Below, one piece after another: positions 15,214 through 16,214 of a stretch of DNA of 16,214 nucleotides (position 1 is the first letter of the stretch; each line of letters begins with the position of its first letter). Origin of the DNA: Amoebophrya sp. AT5.2 (lineage: Eukaryota > Sar > Dinophyceae > Syndiniales > Amoebophryaceae); contig RXOD01005050.1 in the NCBI GenBank assembly GCA_005223375.1, positions 1 through 16,214 of the forward strand, given 5' to 3'. Both the position numbers and the translations under genes were made by a program. A model generated the notes under the pieces. The model did not search any database and was not told where the DNA came from. It saw only the letters and a program-made list of their open reading frames with translations.

Positions 15214-16214
15214 ATGTCGCGTTTGATCGCAGTCCACCTCGACCCGTATCTGGTGCAGCCATTGACGGCATCCGAAGGGCGTAGCTGGTACCAGCAGTTG
15301 TCATCTTCGGCCTCCCTTGAGCAGCTTCCCCGTTTCCAGCCGCAGACCTGGTTTCCGCCGATTACCGAGAACCCTTGCTGCCGGCTTGCGTTCCGTTTTG
15401 GGTCGCTCTGCGTCTGCCTGTTTGCGTACCTGCGCGCGAAACGGTACATGCGGTGCACGTTCTCCTTCGTCTCCCTGGCGCTGCTGAGTGTGGAGTTGCT
15501 CCTCGGCGCGTTCGTGGATTTCGGGGCTTACCTCGGAATCATGCACAGCGACCTGGTGCAGGCACAGGTCGCTGGTGCGGTCCTGGTTTCGTCCAGCGGG
15601 ACGTCGACACACGAAGGACCAGAAGAATCTCTAATTCCCGGGCCGGTTTTCCTGCAGTTGCGGGCGTCCGGGCTGTCGCCGTGGTTCGTGTACCTCGCAA
15701 CGACTTTGACGCCCCTGTTTCTGTCGGTGAGCTCGCGCACGGCACTGCGTAAGTTCGCCGTGGCGATAGTGTGGCTGTCGATCTCGGCCGTGATGCTGTT
15801 CACCAGCGGCGCAAGCACCAGCGCTCGCGGCAGCAGCTCGTCCGCCTCGCTGCAGTTTTCGCGGCTCGTGGTCGCCGACAGTGCGTTCGCGCGGGCCGCC
15901 TTCTACCTCGCGATCCGCGCGCACCGGCTGCTGCGGTTTCCGGCGGTCGCGTGCGCGGTCCTCGACTCGCTCCTCCTCGCGGGCTGGACCGCGCTGCACT
16001 GGCTGCTCAGCGGGCCGCGGCGGACCGTGGCCGAGGTGCTGCGCGCCTTCTCCTGCCTCCCGCTCCTCTTCCTCGTGCTGGGGAAGGGGATGATCGCGCT
16101 CTACGACTTCCTGCTCAACATGCGGCCCATGGCACCACTGTCCGTGGTCGTGGAGGGGGGTGCATCTGCATCTGCTTCTGCATCGAGTGCCCAAAGTAGG
16201 GGAGAAGTGGCGGT
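15214..16214 (+). CDS. Multi-pass membrane protein, 3' end outside the window
   Basis: The frame has no stop from 15145 to the end of the window, 333 codons from ATG 15214 (GTG before the ATG, so G at -3). Other in-frame ATGs are 15163, 15175 and 15181, and a spliced start at 15053 is possible. After a soluble N-terminus of about 55 residues, hydrophobic segments lie at about residues 57-75, 81-109, 155-174, 180-198, 243-266 and 277-302, giving at least five or six membrane passes. An extramembrane loop near 125-145 (SSSGTSTHEGPEE) and a Ser/Ala-rich stretch near 199-212 separate them. A GCATCT-type microsatellite at about 16160-16183 encodes a Ser/Ala repeat. I recognise no transporter or receptor signature. 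The gene continues beyond 16214. Confidence 0.7.
   Translation, partial: MSRLIAVHLDPYLVQPLTASEGRSWYQQLSSSASLEQLPRFQPQTWFPPITENPCCRLAFRFGSLCVCLFAYLRAKRYMRCTFSFVSLALLSVELLLGAFVDFGAYLGIMHSDLVQAQVAGAVLVSSSGTSTHEGPEESLIPGPVFLQLRASGLSPWFVYLATTLTPLFLSVSSRTALRKFAVAIVWLSISAVMLFTSGASTSARGSSSSASLQFSRLVVADSAFARAAFYLAIRAHRLLRFPAVACAVLDSLLLAGWTALHWLLSGPRRTVAEVLRAFSCLPLLFLVLGKGMIALYDFLLNMRPMAPLSVVVEGGASASASASSAQSRGEVA

Noticed and set aside
15771..16199. 142-codon + strand ORF, Arg/Ala/Pro-rich
   Set aside because: It is a shifted frame of the multi-pass membrane protein, whose frame is open to the window end and gives clear hydrophobic segments.

Overview
The window is nuclear DNA from a flagellated, probably unicellular eukaryote. 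Two conserved eukaryotic proteins can be rebuilt from it exon by exon: the ciliary coiled-coil protein CFAP58, and RRP9, the WD-repeat protein of the U3 small nucleolar ribonucleoprotein (U3 snoRNP). Both are broken by short GT-AG introns. Ordinary stop codons are used. I cannot name the lineage. Motile cilia, GC-rich exons, same-strand gene order and atypical intron donors suggest a protist (an alga or alveolate is possible), and this is inference.

Layout, all on the + strand. 1-460 is the end of an upstream CFAP58 intron and holds a near-perfect 45-bp inverted repeat and a 48-bp palindrome. 461-3272 holds the last seven exons of CFAP58. 3273-3858 is the 3' flank with short direct repeats. 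A TATA-like box lies at 3859. From 3786 to 6374 the + strand carries only one ATG. Inside that zone a frame is stop-free from 4270 to 6657. It has no methionine codon before about 6507 and overlaps the first two exons of RRP9 in another frame. RRP9 is join(6375..6441, 6556..6762, 7119..7242, 7443..7800, 8003..8521), 424 aa. After a 1.2-kb spacer there is a secretory or type I membrane protein frame (9780-12146) cut once by an in-frame TAA at 10785. Next come an unknown single-pass membrane protein (13398-14876) and the start of a multi-pass membrane protein that runs off the window (15214-16214).

The main find is the ATG-free zone before RRP9. Its one ATG is in weak context and opens an 18-codon ORF, while the opposite strand has about 22 ATGs over the same stretch. 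Within the long open frame, Asp is always GAC before codons starting with G, which avoids making ATG, but is mixed elsewhere. This looks like mRNA-level selection against AUG in a very long leader scanned by ribosomes on the way to RRP9, laid over a preserved, methionine-free protein frame. It may be a bicistronic mRNA with a non-AUG-initiated first cistron.

CFAP58 (axoneme) and RRP9 (nucleolus) share no pathway, so their proximity carries no functional message beyond same-strand packing. The last three proteins have no recognised family; only their membrane topology can be described.
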